The notes under the pieces: model-generated
Seen by the model: the letters and a program-made list of their open reading frames with translations, nothing else
Databases searched by the model: none
What the model was told of the DNA's origin: nothing
Translations under genes and position numbers: made by a program
Shown: one piece after another, positions 30,328-38,966 of the stretch
How positions within the stretch are numbered: position 1 is the first letter of the stretch
Layout of the letters: every line of letters starts with the position of its first letter
Source: Amycolatopsis azurea DSM 43854
GTDB lineage: Bacteria > Actinomycetota > Actinomycetes > Mycobacteriales > Pseudonocardiaceae
DNA: 64,000 nt
Reading direction: 5' to 3'
Assembly: GCF_001995215.1 (NCBI RefSeq)
Contig: NZ_MUXN01000026.1
Span: 124,001-188,000, forward strand

Positions 30328-31085
30328 TCGCCGACGCGCTGAAGATGGCCGTCGGGACCCTGACCACGGTCCGGGTCCCGGCGCCGAGGCTGATCGACCG
30401 GCGGGTGGCGGGCGGCGCGATGGTGCTCGCTCCGCTTGCCGTCCTGCCGCTCGCGGCCGTCGCTTCGGTGATCGTCTTCCTGGGCGAGCTGATCGGCTTG
30501 CCCGCTTTCGCGTCGGCGGCGCTCGCGATCGGCGCGGTGGCGCTGGGCAGTCGCGGGCTTCATCTGGACGGGCTCGCCGACACGGCCGACGGGCTCGGCG
30601 CCTCCTACGACCGCGAGCGGGCGCTGGAGGTCATGCGGCGCGGGGATTCCGGGCCGACCGGGGTCGCGACCCTGGTGCTGGTGCTGCTCGTGCAGGTCGG
30701 CGCGCTGGCCGGGGCGATCTCGGCCGGACACGGCGTCGCGGCGGCCGCGATCGCGGTCTTCGCCGGACGCGGTGTGCTTTCGCTGTGCTGTGCGCGCGGT
30801 GTGCCGTCGGCCCGGCCGGAAGGGCTGGGCGCGACCGTCGCCGGTTCGGTGCCGGAATGGGCGGCCGCGGTGGTGTTCGCCGTGCTCGCGGGCGCGGCGG
30901 CGCTGGTTCTTCCCTGGTGGCAGCTGGCCTGGTGGCACGGGCTGGTCGCGGTGACGCTGGGGTATCTGGCCGCGTCGGCGCTGCTGGCGCGGTGCGTCCA
31001 GCGGCTGGGCGGGATCACCGGGGACGTGCTCGGCGGCTGTGTGGAGGTAGCGGTCGCGGGGGTTCTGCTGGGCTTGTCTTTCTGA
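30324..31085 (+). CDS. cobS: Adenosylcobinamide-GDP ribazoletransferase (cobalamin synthase)
   Basis: About 253 residues, membrane-embedded. It joins adenosyl-GDP-cobinamide to alpha-ribazole. The active-site motif GLHLDGLADTADGLGAS is followed by the ERALEVMRRGDSGPTGV stretch that binds Mg2+, then several hydrophobic helices. The TTG start overlaps the cobT stop by four bases; no other start fits before LKMAVGTLTTVRVP. Last step of the pathway. Confidence 0.93.
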   Translation: MIADALKMAVGTLTTVRVPAPRLIDRRVAGGAMVLAPLAVLPLAAVASVIVFLGELIGLPAFASAALAIGAVALGSRGLHLDGLADTADGLGASYDRERALEVMRRGDSGPTGVATLVLVLLVQVGALAGAISAGHGVAAAAIAVFAGRGVLSLCCARGVPSARPEGLGATVAGSVPEWAAAVVFAVLAGAAALVLPWWQLAWWHGLVAVTLGYLAASALLARCVQRLGGITGDVLGGCVEVAVAGVLLGLSF

Positions 31086-31157
31086 GCCGGCGAGTGGTCA
31101 GGACGGTTCCGGGTCGGCGGCCCCGCTCACGAGCCTGCCCAGGGTGCGAAGGTCGAG

Positions 31158-31225
31158 TTTCCTCGGCTGAGCCGAGGGAAGGGGGCCTTCACGGACCCTG
31201 GGTCCCTCAAGGAGTCCTTCACGGA
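31158..31225. repeat. GTGAAGG-family repeat and small hairpin after cobS
   Basis: CCTCGGC-TGA-GCCGAGG (31161-31177) is a 7-bp hairpin that could terminate cobS. It runs into AAGGGGGCCTTCACGGACC and then GGTCCCTCAAGGAGTCCTTCACGGA (about 31179-31225). The latter matches the right arm of the 17652 hairpin but lacks its left arm, so this copy looks degraded or truncated. Confidence 0.55.
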
Positions 31226-31264
31226 CCGGAGTGGCGATCGACCTCAGCCAGAACACACAGGTAC

Positions 31265-31900
31265 CTAGGCCCCCACGGCTTGATCAGGGTCGGCAGCCGT
31301 CAGCTTCTCGTCGATTTCCGGGATCCAGAAGCACAGTTCGAGGGTCTTCATCCCGGCCCAGAGACTGAGTTTCCGGGCCTGCGCGACCAGAGTGAGCGAC
31401 GCGAACAGCAGCAGCACCGCGAGCCCGGCGGCGACGAACGGATGCTTGCCGGCGAAGATCTCGACGATCGCCGCGATCGCGCCCAGCAGCAACGGAGGCG
31501 CGCAGTTGCGCACCATGAGCCCCGACGCGCGCAGCCTCGTGACGTCGACCGCGACCTCCTTGTCGTGCAGTTGCAGCGCGCACAGCAGGAGGTGCGTGTT
31601 CTCCTTCAGGAACGCGCGATCCTTGGCCGCGGGCGAGCGCTTGAGGAACACCTCGACGGGGTTCCGATCGCGCCTGCGCGGCACGATCCGCTCCAGCGCC
31701 TCACCGAGCGGGTAGGCCAGATAGCCCAGCAGGAAACTCAGTACCACGATGACGACGACCAGCAGCACGGTCGGCACACCACCGATGCTCGCGGCGGTCA
31801 GGAGGTGGAGCTTCGCCCCGAGGTAGCCGAAGAACGCGACGTACAGCGCGCCGGGGATGGTGTAGGCGAAGAGATCGAAGACGCCGATCACGAAGTTCAC
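31265..31900 (-). CDS. Predicted membrane protein of unknown function
   Basis: About 211 residues and no family I can name. Two N-terminal membrane helices (residues 1-70: FVIGVFDLFAYTIPGALYVA and VPTVLLVVVIVVLSFLLGYL) lead to a soluble region with HLLLCALQLHDKEVAVDVTR, then two more helices in the last third (APPLLLGAIAAIVEIFAG, FVAAGLAVLLLFASLTLVA). The open frame extends to 32005, but that part is a translation of a palindromic repeat (the peptide CESHFRN/CESGFRN), so I use GTG 31900. It sits between cobS and cobC but no link to cobalamin is evident. Confidence 0.6.
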   Translation of the reverse strand: MNFVIGVFDLFAYTIPGALYVAFFGYLGAKLHLLTAASIGGVPTVLLVVVIVVLSFLLGYLAYPLGEALERIVPRRRDRNPVEVFLKRSPAAKDRAFLKENTHLLLCALQLHDKEVAVDVTRLRASGLMVRNCAPPLLLGAIAAIVEIFAGKHPFVAAGLAVLLLFASLTLVAQARKLSLWAGMKTLELCFWIPEIDEKLTAADPDQAVGA

Positions 31901-31932
31901 CGGCTCATCCAACCATCCCGGGGGCCACCAGG

Positions 31933-31999
31933 GCGATGCGTTGCGAAAGCCACTTTCGCAACGTTCAAGGTTGCGAAAGTGGCTTTCGCAACGCATCGC
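31933..31999. repeat. 53-nt composite palindromic repeat, copy 3, inside a 29-bp perfect inverted repeat
   Basis: Unit 1 is GTTGCGAAAG-CCA-CTTTCGCAAC (31940-31962), the spacer GTTCAAG, and unit 2 GTTGCGAAAG-TGG-CTTTCGCAAC (31970-31992); both are perfect. The complementarity extends outward, so 31933-31961 and 31971-31999 form a 29-bp exact stem. Cleanest copy in the window; its near-palindromic arms could also extrude as a cruciform. Confidence 0.88.
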
Positions 32000-32018
32000 G
32001 CTCACGACGACCTGGACC

Positions 32019-32090
32019 GGAAGGCGTGACTCGCGTGATCAGAGACGTGACACGCGTGATTGGGCGGCGAACTCGCGTGATCAGACGGAG
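32019..32090. repeat. CTCGCGTGAT direct repeats, locus 2, covering the cobC stop codon
   Basis: Three copies of a 13-base unit: GACTCGCGTGATC near 32028-32040, GACACGCGTGATT near 32049-32061, and AACTCGCGTGATC near 32070-32082, each about 21 bases apart. The last overlaps the cobC stop. The leading GGAAGGCGT is shared with the locus at 17541-17580. Confidence 0.6.
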
Positions 32091-33097
32091 GACACCGTGG
32101 TGGCGAGCGCGGCCAGGAAGCGGTCCACCGTCTCCCGGTCCCGGACCGCGATCCGCAGGTACCGCGAGTCCAGCCCCGGGAAGGTGTCCCCGCGCCGGAC
32201 CGCGAACCCGCGCTCCCGCAACCGTTCCCGAACCACGTCCGCACCAGCCAACCGCACGAGCACGAAAGGCCCTCGCGGCTCTCCCAGCACCTCGACGTCC
32301 AGCGCGGTCAGGCCCGAGACCAGGTACTCCCGGTCCGACTCGGCCGCCGCCGCCAGCTTTTCGGCTTCCTCCAGTGCCGCCGGACGGCAGCACGCCACCA
32401 CGGCGACGGCGGCGAGCGAGGACACCGACCACGGCGGCTGGACCGCGCGCAGACTGTCCACAACGGACTCTTCCGCCAGGACGTATCCGGCGCGCAGCCC
32501 GGCGATCCCCCAGGTCTTCGTCAGGCTCCGGAGGACGGCGAAACCTGGTTGCCCCGCAACGCTTTCGGTCTCGCCGGGGACGGCGTCGAGGAAGGCTTCA
32601 TCGACGACGACCAGGCGGCCGGGACGTCGCAGGGCGAGCAGGTCGGCGGCCGGATGCAGCACCGAAGTCGGGTTCGTGGGGTTCCCGACGTAGACCAGGT
32701 CCGCGTCTTCCGGCACGCCGCCCAGCCGGAAGCCGTCGTCGGGCGACAGGAGAACCCGGTGCACGGCATGACCGGCCGCGCGCAGGGCGGCTTCGGGTTC
32801 GGTGAACTGCGGGTGCACGACCACCGCGTGCCGAGGACGTAACGCCGTGGCCAGCAACGTGAAGGCCTCCGCCGCGCCCGAAGTCACCAGCACCTGGGAC
32901 TCCGGCAGCCCGTGCCGGGCGGCCACCGACGACACAGCGGCGGTGACGTCGGGATACGCGGCCAGGTCGTCCAGCGCCGCCGCCAGTTCGGCGCGCAGCC
33001 AAGCGGGCGGCGCCGGGAGCCGGACGTTGACCGCCAGATCGACGAGCCCTTCGCCGACCTCGCGGTCTCCGTGATGCCAGAGGTCGTAGTCAGCCAT
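32081..33097 (-). CDS. cobC: CobC-type threonine-phosphate decarboxylase (aminotransferase fold)
   Basis: About 338 residues, a PLP enzyme of the HisC/CobD(Salmonella) family. It decarboxylates L-threonine phosphate to aminopropanol phosphate, the arm that CobD attaches. Motifs are VTSGAAEAFTLLA, GNPTNPTSVLHP, VVDEAFLDAVPG and the PLP Lys in RSLTKTWGIAGLRAGYVLA. The N-terminus is short and lacks the LNPGN motif seen in many CobC proteins, having AVNVRLPAPP instead. ATG 33097 overlaps the cobB end; ATG 33103 is an in-frame alternative. Confidence 0.88.
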   Translation of the reverse strand: MADYDLWHHGDREVGEGLVDLAVNVRLPAPPAWLRAELAAALDDLAAYPDVTAAVSSVAARHGLPESQVLVTSGAAEAFTLLATALRPRHAVVVHPQFTEPEAALRAAGHAVHRVLLSPDDGFRLGGVPEDADLVYVGNPTNPTSVLHPAADLLALRRPGRLVVVDEAFLDAVPGETESVAGQPGFAVLRSLTKTWGIAGLRAGYVLAEESVVDSLRAVQPPWSVSSLAAVAVVACCRPAALEEAEKLAAAAESDREYLVSGLTALDVEVLGEPRGPFVLVRLAGADVVRERLRERGFAVRRGDTFPGLDSRYLRIAVRDRETVDRFLAALATTVSSV

Positions 33098-34424
33098 GGG
33101 CATGGACCGCGGCGGCGAACCGCTCGGCGAGTTCGGGGTAGCCCGCCCAGTGGACGTGCAGGTAGGACGCGTGCAGCGACGCCGACGCGAAACCGTCGGG
33201 CGTGCGGTCCCAGCCCCAGGCCGGGGTCGGGCCGCTGCCGGGTTCGACGATGGTGCGGTGGAACTCGTGCCCGGTGACGCGCTGCCCGGCGACGGTCAGC
33301 ACCGTGTCCGCGGGCGAGAAAGCCTTGCGGTAGCCGAGTTTCCCGCGCCTTGTCATGGTGGCCGAGGCGTCGAGGACGCCGGTCATCGGCATCCCGTCGA
33401 TGTCCTGGCAGAGGTACAGCAGCCCGGCGCATTCCGCCACGACGGGCATTCCCTCGCCGACCGCGCGAGCCACCGCCGTCCGCAACGGGACGTTCGCCGA
33501 CAGCTCTTCGGCGTGCACCTCGGGAAAGCCGCCGCCGAAGTACAGTCCGGCGCAGCCCTCGGGAAGTTCCTTGTCCTGCAACGGATCCACTTCGACGACG
33601 TCGACACCGGCGGCGGCGAGCAGTTCGTCGGCCTCGGTGTAGCGGAAGGTGAACGCCGGTCCGGCCGCGACGGCGACGACCGAACGCCGTCCCTCGTGCG
33701 CGAGCGAAGGGCGCCAAGGCTCACCCGAAAGACTTGAAGCCGAACGCGCGACCTGGACGACGGCGCCGAGGTCGACGCCCTCGCTGATCCATCCGGCCAG
33801 TTCCGGCAGCAGCCGTTCCGAGTCGCTCGCCCGCTCCGCCGCCGGGACCAGGCCGAGGTGTCGGCTGGGCGCGTGGATCTCTTCGTTGCGGTACAACGTT
33901 CCCAGCAGCGGGACGCCGGTCGCCTCCAGCGCGGTGATGATCTCGTCCGCGTGCCGCTGCGAGCCCAGCTTGTTGAGGATGACCCCGGCGAGCCGGACGC
34001 GGGTGTCGTACTGCGCGAAGCCGAGCACGGTCGCGGCGACGCTGCGGGACGCCGCCGAGGCGTCCACGACCAGCACGACCGGAGCGTCCAGCAGCCGCGC
34101 GACATGCGCCGTCGAGGCGTAGCCCTCGGTGCCCAGCGCCCCGTCGAACAAGCCCATCACGCCTTCGATGATCGCGATGTCGGCCCCGGCGGAACCGTGC
34201 CGCAGCAACGGGATCAGCTGGTCCTCGCCCTGCAGGAACGGGTCGAGGTTGCGGGCGGGCCGCCCGGTGGCCAGCGCGTGGTAGCTCGGGTCGATGAAGT
34301 CGGGGCCGACCTTGTGCCCGGACACCTTCAGCCCCCGCGCGCGCAACGCCGCCATGAGGCCGGCGGCGATCGTGGTCTTGCCGTGCCCGGAACCGGGCGC
34401 GGCGATGACCACGCGATTCACCAT
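33090..34424 (-). CDS. cobB: Cobyrinic/hydrogenobyrinic acid a,c-diamide synthase
   Basis: About 444 residues. Glutamine-dependent amidation of the a and c carboxylates, before cobalt insertion in the aerobic route. The N-terminal ATPase domain shows VVIAAPGSGHGKTTIAAGLM and the CobB motif KVGPDFIDPSYHALATGRPA. The C-terminal amidotransferase has the nucleophile Cys in PVVAECAGLLYL and a late His in FHASYLHVHW-like text (ASLHASYLHVHWAG). ATG 34424 overlaps the cobO stop region by seven bases; the frame upstream is open but lies over cobO. Confidence 0.95.
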   Translation of the reverse strand: MVNRVVIAAPGSGHGKTTIAAGLMAALRARGLKVSGHKVGPDFIDPSYHALATGRPARNLDPFLQGEDQLIPLLRHGSAGADIAIIEGVMGLFDGALGTEGYASTAHVARLLDAPVVLVVDASAASRSVAATVLGFAQYDTRVRLAGVILNKLGSQRHADEIITALEATGVPLLGTLYRNEEIHAPSRHLGLVPAAERASDSERLLPELAGWISEGVDLGAVVQVARSASSLSGEPWRPSLAHEGRRSVVAVAAGPAFTFRYTEADELLAAAGVDVVEVDPLQDKELPEGCAGLYFGGGFPEVHAEELSANVPLRTAVARAVGEGMPVVAECAGLLYLCQDIDGMPMTGVLDASATMTRRGKLGYRKAFSPADTVLTVAGQRVTGHEFHRTIVEPGSGPTPAWGWDRTPDGFASASLHASYLHVHWAGYPELAERFAAAVHAHG

Positions 34425-35032
34425 TCGATGCCTCGCTGGCCCTTTTGCCCGGCGTCCATCGGGTGCTTCACCTTGGTCATCTCGGTGACCAGGTCCGCCG
34501 CCTCGATCAATTCCGGCGGCGCGTACCGGCCGGTGATCACGACGTGCTGATGGCCAGGACGCGAAGTCAGCGTCGAGACGACGTCGTCGACTTCGAGCCA
34601 ACCCCATTTCAGCAGGTAGCTGAACTCGTCGAGGACGTAGAAGTCGTGGGTTTCGGCGGCGAGACGGCGTTTGATCTCGGCCCAGCCCTCGCGGGCGTTG
34701 GCGGCGTGGTCCTCCTCGGACCCGGACTTGCGCGCCCAGCTCCAGCCTTCGCCCATCTTGTGCCACTCGACCGCGCCGCCCTGACCGGTGTCCTCGTGCA
34801 GCTTGCCGAGCGCGCGGAACGCGGCTTCCTCGCCGACGCGCCATTTCGCCGATTTCACGAACTGGAACACGCCGATCGACCAGCCCTGGTTCCACGCGCG
34901 CAACGCCATCCCGAACGCGGCCGTGGACTTCCCCTTCATCTCGCCGGTGTTGACGGCGAGCAGGGGCCGGTTGCGACGCTGCCGGGTGGTGAGCCCGTCG
35001 TTCGGCACCGTTTCCGGTTTGCCTTGGGGCAT
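34418..35032 (-). CDS. cobO: Cob(I)yrinic acid a,c-diamide adenosyltransferase (CobO/BtuR)
   Basis: 204 residues. It adenosylates the corrinoid cobalt with ATP. The P-loop is NTGEMKGKSTAAFGMALRAW (usual form GxGKGKS; here Met replaces the second Gly). Further motifs: GVFQFVKSAKW, the YVLDEFSYLLKWGWL Walker-B-like stretch and HVVITGRYAPPELIEAADLV. The start shares one base with the chelatase stop (TAATG), so translation is coupled. It sits between the chelatase subunit and cobB, matching the pathway order of metal insertion and adenosylation. Confidence 0.94.
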   Translation of the reverse strand: MPQGKPETVPNDGLTTRQRRNRPLLAVNTGEMKGKSTAAFGMALRAWNQGWSIGVFQFVKSAKWRVGEEAAFRALGKLHEDTGQGGAVEWHKMGEGWSWARKSGSEEDHAANAREGWAEIKRRLAAETHDFYVLDEFSYLLKWGWLEVDDVVSTLTSRPGHQHVVITGRYAPPELIEAADLVTEMTKVKHPMDAGQKGQRGIEW

Positions 35033-37002
35033 TACGCCGCCTTTCCGGAGATGCGACTGCGAACGGCGCCCGCGAGCGTGTCGGCGGCGACCTCGGTGAC
35101 CGGGACGTGTTCCGCGCCCAGGTGTTCCGCCAGTTCCGCGGCGAGGCCGAGGCGCATCTTGCCGCTCTCGCAGTCCATCACGACCGACGTCACGTTCCCG
35201 GCCAGCAATCCGGCCGCCTGCTGTGCCCGCTTGACGGCGTCCGCGCCGCTGGTCGCCCGGCCGTCGGTGACGACGACGAGCAGCGGGCGCCGCAGCGGAT
35301 CACGGACCGCCTCGATCCGCAGAACCCTTGCCGCTTCAAGGAGTCCCTCGGCCAGCGGCGTGCGGCCACCGGTCGCGAGACCGTCCAAACGGGACGCCGC
35401 GGCGTCGACGCTGATGGTCGGCGGGAGCGCGAGTTCGGCGCCGGAGGCGCGAAAGGTCACCAGGCCGACCTTGTCACGGCGCTGGTAGGCGTCGAGCAGC
35501 AACGACAGCACGGCGGTCTTGACCTCGCGCATCCGCTGGCGCGCGCCCATCGAGCCGGACGCGTCGACGCAGAACAGCACCAGGTTGCCTTCGCGCCCTT
35601 CACGGCGGGCGAACCGCAGATCCTGGGGCCGCACCACGAGCCCGGCGCCGCTACGGCCGCGAGACCGCTGGTGCGGCGCGGCCGCGCGCACGGTGGCCAG
35701 GAGATGAGGATGCCCGTCCTTGGTCCCGGCGGGCTGGACGCCGATGGTCCGCCCGTTGTCAGTGATCGCGCGAGACCGCCGCCCGGCGGCGCCCTCGCCG
35801 GTGCCCTTCACCTCGAAACGCCTGGCACGAAAAGCTTCCCCGGCGCCGACCGGCTTCTGGTCACCGCCGCTCTTGCCGCCACCCGAGGGCTCTTCGCCGC
35901 CTTCGGACGACGACGGCGGCGGTCCCGAAGTCTCGCCGCCCTCCGGCGGGGTCCCGGAACCGGGACCGTCGTCGTCGGGACCGGGATCCTCGGGTTGCGC
36001 GTCCTGGAGCGCCTGCTCCAGCTGTTCTTCGGAGATTCCGGGCGCGTCGAAGGGATTCCGGCGACGGCGGTGCGGCAGCGCGAGCCGGGCCGCGACCCGG
36101 ACGTCCTCGGTGGTCACCTCGGTCCGCCCCGCCCAGGCGGCGTGCGCGACCGCCGTCCGGGCGGTCACGATGTCCGCGCGCATACCGTCGACCTCGAACG
36201 AGGCGCAGACCTCGGCGATCTGCCGCAGCGCGTCGTCCGGAAGTTTGACCGACGGCAGAAGTCGTTGTGCCGCTTCGATGTCCGCGGCGAGTTCGGCGTC
36301 GGCCGCGGCGTACCGGCCGGCGAAATCGTCGGGGTCCGCCTCGTAGGCGAGGCGCCGCCGGACGACCTCGACGCGCAGTTCGGGATCCCGGCTGGACGCG
36401 ACCTCGACGGTGAGCCCGAAGCGGTCCAGCAGCTGCGGCCGCAGTTCGCCTTCCTCGGGGTTCATCGTGCCGATCAGGACGAACCGGGCGGCGTGCGACA
36501 CCGAGACACCCTCGCGTTCGACGGTCGCGCGGCCCATGGCGGCGGCGTCGAGCAGCGTGTCGACCAGGTGGTCGTGCAGGAGGTTGACCTCGTCCACGTA
36601 CAGCAGCCCGCGATGCGCGGCCGCGAGCAGACCGGGCTGGAAGTCGGTGACGCCGTCGGCGAGCGCGCGTTCCAGGTTGAGCGAGCCGATCACGCGGTCT
36701 TCGGCCGCGCCGACCGGCAGTTCCACCAGCCGCGCGGGACGCCGGTGGGCGGCCGAACCCTCGGCATGCGGGCCGTCCGGACAGGCCGGGTCGGGCTCGA
36801 CGGGATCACAGGAGAACCGGCACGCGTCCACGACGTCGACACCGGGCAGCAGGCCGGCCAGCGCACGCACCATCGTGGACTTCGCCGTGCCCTTCTCCCC
36901 GCGCACGAGCACCCCGCCGACGGCGGGCGAGATGGAGGAAAGCACCAGCGCCAGGCGCAGATCCGGCATCCCCACAACGGCGGTGAACGGGTACGGCTTC
37001 AC
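35032..37002 (-). CDS. ChlI-ChlD fusion: AAA+/VWA subunit of the cobalt (Mg-type) chelatase
   Basis: About 656 residues. An N-terminal AAA+ domain with Walker A in RGEKGTAKSTMVRAL and LLYVDEVNLLHDHLVD belongs to the BchI/ChlI family. A Pro/Gly/acidic linker (about 335-395) leads to a C-terminal von Willebrand A domain with the MIDAS CVDASGSMGARQRM near residue 480. In actinobacteria this fused ATPase partners with CobN, replacing proteobacterial CobS and CobT chelatase subunits; cobN lies at 59456 here, and no other chelatase subunit is seen. GTG 37002 has GAGGAG upstream. Coupled to cobO by TAATG. Confidence 0.92.
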   Translation of the reverse strand: MKPYPFTAVVGMPDLRLALVLSSISPAVGGVLVRGEKGTAKSTMVRALAGLLPGVDVVDACRFSCDPVEPDPACPDGPHAEGSAAHRRPARLVELPVGAAEDRVIGSLNLERALADGVTDFQPGLLAAAHRGLLYVDEVNLLHDHLVDTLLDAAAMGRATVEREGVSVSHAARFVLIGTMNPEEGELRPQLLDRFGLTVEVASSRDPELRVEVVRRRLAYEADPDDFAGRYAAADAELAADIEAAQRLLPSVKLPDDALRQIAEVCASFEVDGMRADIVTARTAVAHAAWAGRTEVTTEDVRVAARLALPHRRRRNPFDAPGISEEQLEQALQDAQPEDPGPDDDGPGSGTPPEGGETSGPPPSSSEGGEEPSGGGKSGGDQKPVGAGEAFRARRFEVKGTGEGAAGRRSRAITDNGRTIGVQPAGTKDGHPHLLATVRAAAPHQRSRGRSGAGLVVRPQDLRFARREGREGNLVLFCVDASGSMGARQRMREVKTAVLSLLLDAYQRRDKVGLVTFRASGAELALPPTISVDAAASRLDGLATGGRTPLAEGLLEAARVLRIEAVRDPLRRPLLVVVTDGRATSGADAVKRAQQAAGLLAGNVTSVVMDCESGKMRLGLAAELAEHLGAEHVPVTEVAADTLAGAVRSRISGKAA

Positions 37003-37062
37003 AGCACTCCTCGTCGTCGACGACCTCCGGCCGATCATCGCACAGGAAATCCGTCATCTAAC

Positions 37063-38208
37063 GTGACGAGCGTGCGCGAAAAATCACCCCTGACCGTGGT
37101 CGGGATCGGGGCCGATGGCTGGTCCGGCCTATCCGGGCAGGCCAGGGAAGCGGTCCTGCGCGCGGACGTCGTCGTCGGTGCTCCGCGCCAGCTCGCGTAC
37201 CTGCCCGCCGGGGTGCAATCCGAACCGTGGCCCAGCCCGCTCCTCCCCGCCCTGGACGACTTCCTCGCCGGCCGAAGCCGCGTCTGCGTCCTGGCCAGCG
37301 GCGATCCTCTGCTGTCCGGTATCGGGACGACGCTCGTCCAGCGCGGCTACGACGTCGAGATCCTGCCCGCGCTCTCCTCGGTGACGCTCGCCCGCGCGAA
37401 GCTCGGCTGGTCGGCGGAGGAGACCGAGGTGGTCACGGTCGTCGGCCGCGCGATCGGCCGGGTGAGCCGGGCCCTGGCGCCCGGCCGGAAGATCCTCGTC
37501 CTCGGAGCGAACGCCGAAGACCTGCTTGACCTGCTCAAAGCCCGCGGTTACGAGAAGAGCCGCGTCACCGCGCTGTCCGACCTCGGCGGCCCCGAAGAGC
37601 GGATCGGCCCCGGCTCGCTGACCGTGTTCGCCATCGAGGCCGACGGCCCCGCGCTGCCGCTGACCGGGCTGCCGGACGACGCCTTCGAGCACGACGGCCA
37701 GCTCACCAAACGCGACCTGCGCGCGTCCGCGCTGGCCAGGCTCGCGCCGTCCCCCGGCGAGCTGCTGTGGGACGTCGGCGCGGGCGCGGGCAGCGTCGGG
37801 ATCGAATGGTCGCGGGTGCATCCGCTGAACCGGGCGATCGCGATCGAACGCTCGCCGGAACGAGCCGCCAGGATCACCCGGAACGCGCACGCGCTCGGCG
37901 TCCCGGAACTCGACGTGGTGATCGGCGACGCGCCGGACGCACTCGAAGGGCTGACCAGGCCTCACGCGATCTTCGTCGGCGGCGGGCTGACCGTGCCCGG
38001 TGTGCTGGACGCCTGCCTGGCGACCGGCGCGCGGATCGTCGCGCACGGCGTGACCCTCGAATCCGAACAGGCCCTGGCCCGCGCGTACACCGAACACGGC
38101 GGGGAGCTGATCCGCGTCGGCGTCGAACAGGCGGCGCCGCTGGGCGGATTCACCGGCTGGACCCCGGCGCGAGCCGTGACCCAATGGAGCTATCGGAGCA
38201 AGGCGTGA
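37063..38208 (+). CDS. cobL: Precorrin-6B C5,15-methyltransferase/decarboxylase (CbiE-CbiT fusion)
   Basis: About 381 residues. The N-terminal tetrapyrrole methylase (1-205) shows VVGIGADGWSGLSGQAREAV, VLASGDPLLSGIG and GAPRQLAYL. The C-terminal CbiT-type SAM domain (from about 215) shows LTKRDLRASALARLAPSPGE, LLWDVGAGAGSVGIEWSR and the AIFVGGGLT loop. The fused enzyme methylates C5 and C15 and decarboxylates the C12 acetate. GTG 37063 or GTG 37072 may start it; it is divergent from the chelatase gene across 60 bases. Stop overlaps cobM (GTGA). Confidence 0.94.
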   Translation: MTSVREKSPLTVVGIGADGWSGLSGQAREAVLRADVVVGAPRQLAYLPAGVQSEPWPSPLLPALDDFLAGRSRVCVLASGDPLLSGIGTTLVQRGYDVEILPALSSVTLARAKLGWSAEETEVVTVVGRAIGRVSRALAPGRKILVLGANAEDLLDLLKARGYEKSRVTALSDLGGPEERIGPGSLTVFAIEADGPALPLTGLPDDAFEHDGQLTKRDLRASALARLAPSPGELLWDVGAGAGSVGIEWSRVHPLNRAIAIERSPERAARITRNAHALGVPELDVVIGDAPDALEGLTRPHAIFVGGGLTVPGVLDACLATGARIVAHGVTLESEQALARAYTEHGGELIRVGVEQAAPLGGFTGWTPARAVTQWSYRSKA

Positions 38209-38966
38209 CAGTGCACTTCATCGGCGCCGGTCCGGGTGCCGCCGACCTCATCACCGTGCGAGGCCGTGACCTGCTCGGCCGCTGCGGGACCTGCCTGTAC
38301 CCCGGCAGCATGACCCCGCCAGCGCTCCTGGAGTACTGCCCGGACGACGCGGTGCTCATCGACACCGCGAACCTCGACCTGCCCGCGATCGTCGAGCGCA
38401 TGGTCGAGGCCCACGGGAACGGCCACGAAATCGCGCGGTTGTGTTCGGGTGATCCGTCGATCTACAGCGCGGTCGCCGAGCAGATGCGCCGCCTCGACGC
38501 GGCGGGCGTCCCCTACGACGTCACCCCCGGCGTCCCCGCGTTCGCCGCCGCGGCCGCGCTGCTCAACCGCGAACTGACCGTGCCCGAGGTCGGCCAGAGC
38601 CTGGTCATCACGCGCGCGCAGGCCCGGTCCACGGCCATGCCCCCGGGTGAGACGCTGGCGAACTTCGCGCGGACCGGCACCACGCTCGCGCTGCATCTGG
38701 CGATCAACCGCATCGAGCAAGTAGTCGACGAATTGCGGCCCTTCTATCAAGAGTCCTGCCCCGCGGCGGTCGTCGCGCTGGCGAGCCAGCCGGGTGAGCA
38801 GGTGCTGCGCGGCACGCTCGGCACCATCGCCGCGCAGGCACGCGAAGCCGGGATCAGCCGCGCCGCGATGATCTTCATCGGAGAAGTCCTTGCGGCCGAA
38901 GGGTTTCCCGACAGCTTCCTGTATTCGGCCACCCGTGATCGCGCGAATCAACCGGAGTCCTTGTGA
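38205..38966 (+). CDS. cobM: Precorrin-4 C11-methyltransferase
   Basis: About 253 residues. SAM-dependent methylation at C11. The tetrapyrrole methylase fold shows HFIGAGPGAADLITVRGRDL, the CobM signature CGTCLYPGSMTPPALLEYCP, RLCSGDPSIYSAVAEQM and MPPGETLANFARTGTTLALH. GTG 38205 overlaps the cobL stop and its own stop overlaps the next gene (GTGA), so four genes in this run are translationally linked. Confidence 0.95.
   Translation: MTVHFIGAGPGAADLITVRGRDLLGRCGTCLYPGSMTPPALLEYCPDDAVLIDTANLDLPAIVERMVEAHGNGHEIARLCSGDPSIYSAVAEQMRRLDAAGVPYDVTPGVPAFAAAAALLNRELTVPEVGQSLVITRAQARSTAMPPGETLANFARTGTTLALHLAINRIEQVVDELRPFYQESCPAAVVALASQPGEQVLRGTLGTIAAQAREAGISRAAMIFIGEVLAAEGFPDSFLYSATRDRANQPESL

Noticed and set aside
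31901..32005. N-terminal extension of the membrane protein (peptides CESHFRN and CESGFRN)
   Set aside because: This is a translation of the 53-nt repeat arms; the same peptide would appear at any in-frame copy.
35032..37002. Magnesium chelatase for bacteriochlorophyll
   Set aside because: No other chlorophyll genes; coupling to cobO and presence of cobN point to cobalt.
35107..37062. 652-codon extension before cobL
   Set aside because: It lies antisense over the chelatase ChlI-ChlD gene and has no domain.
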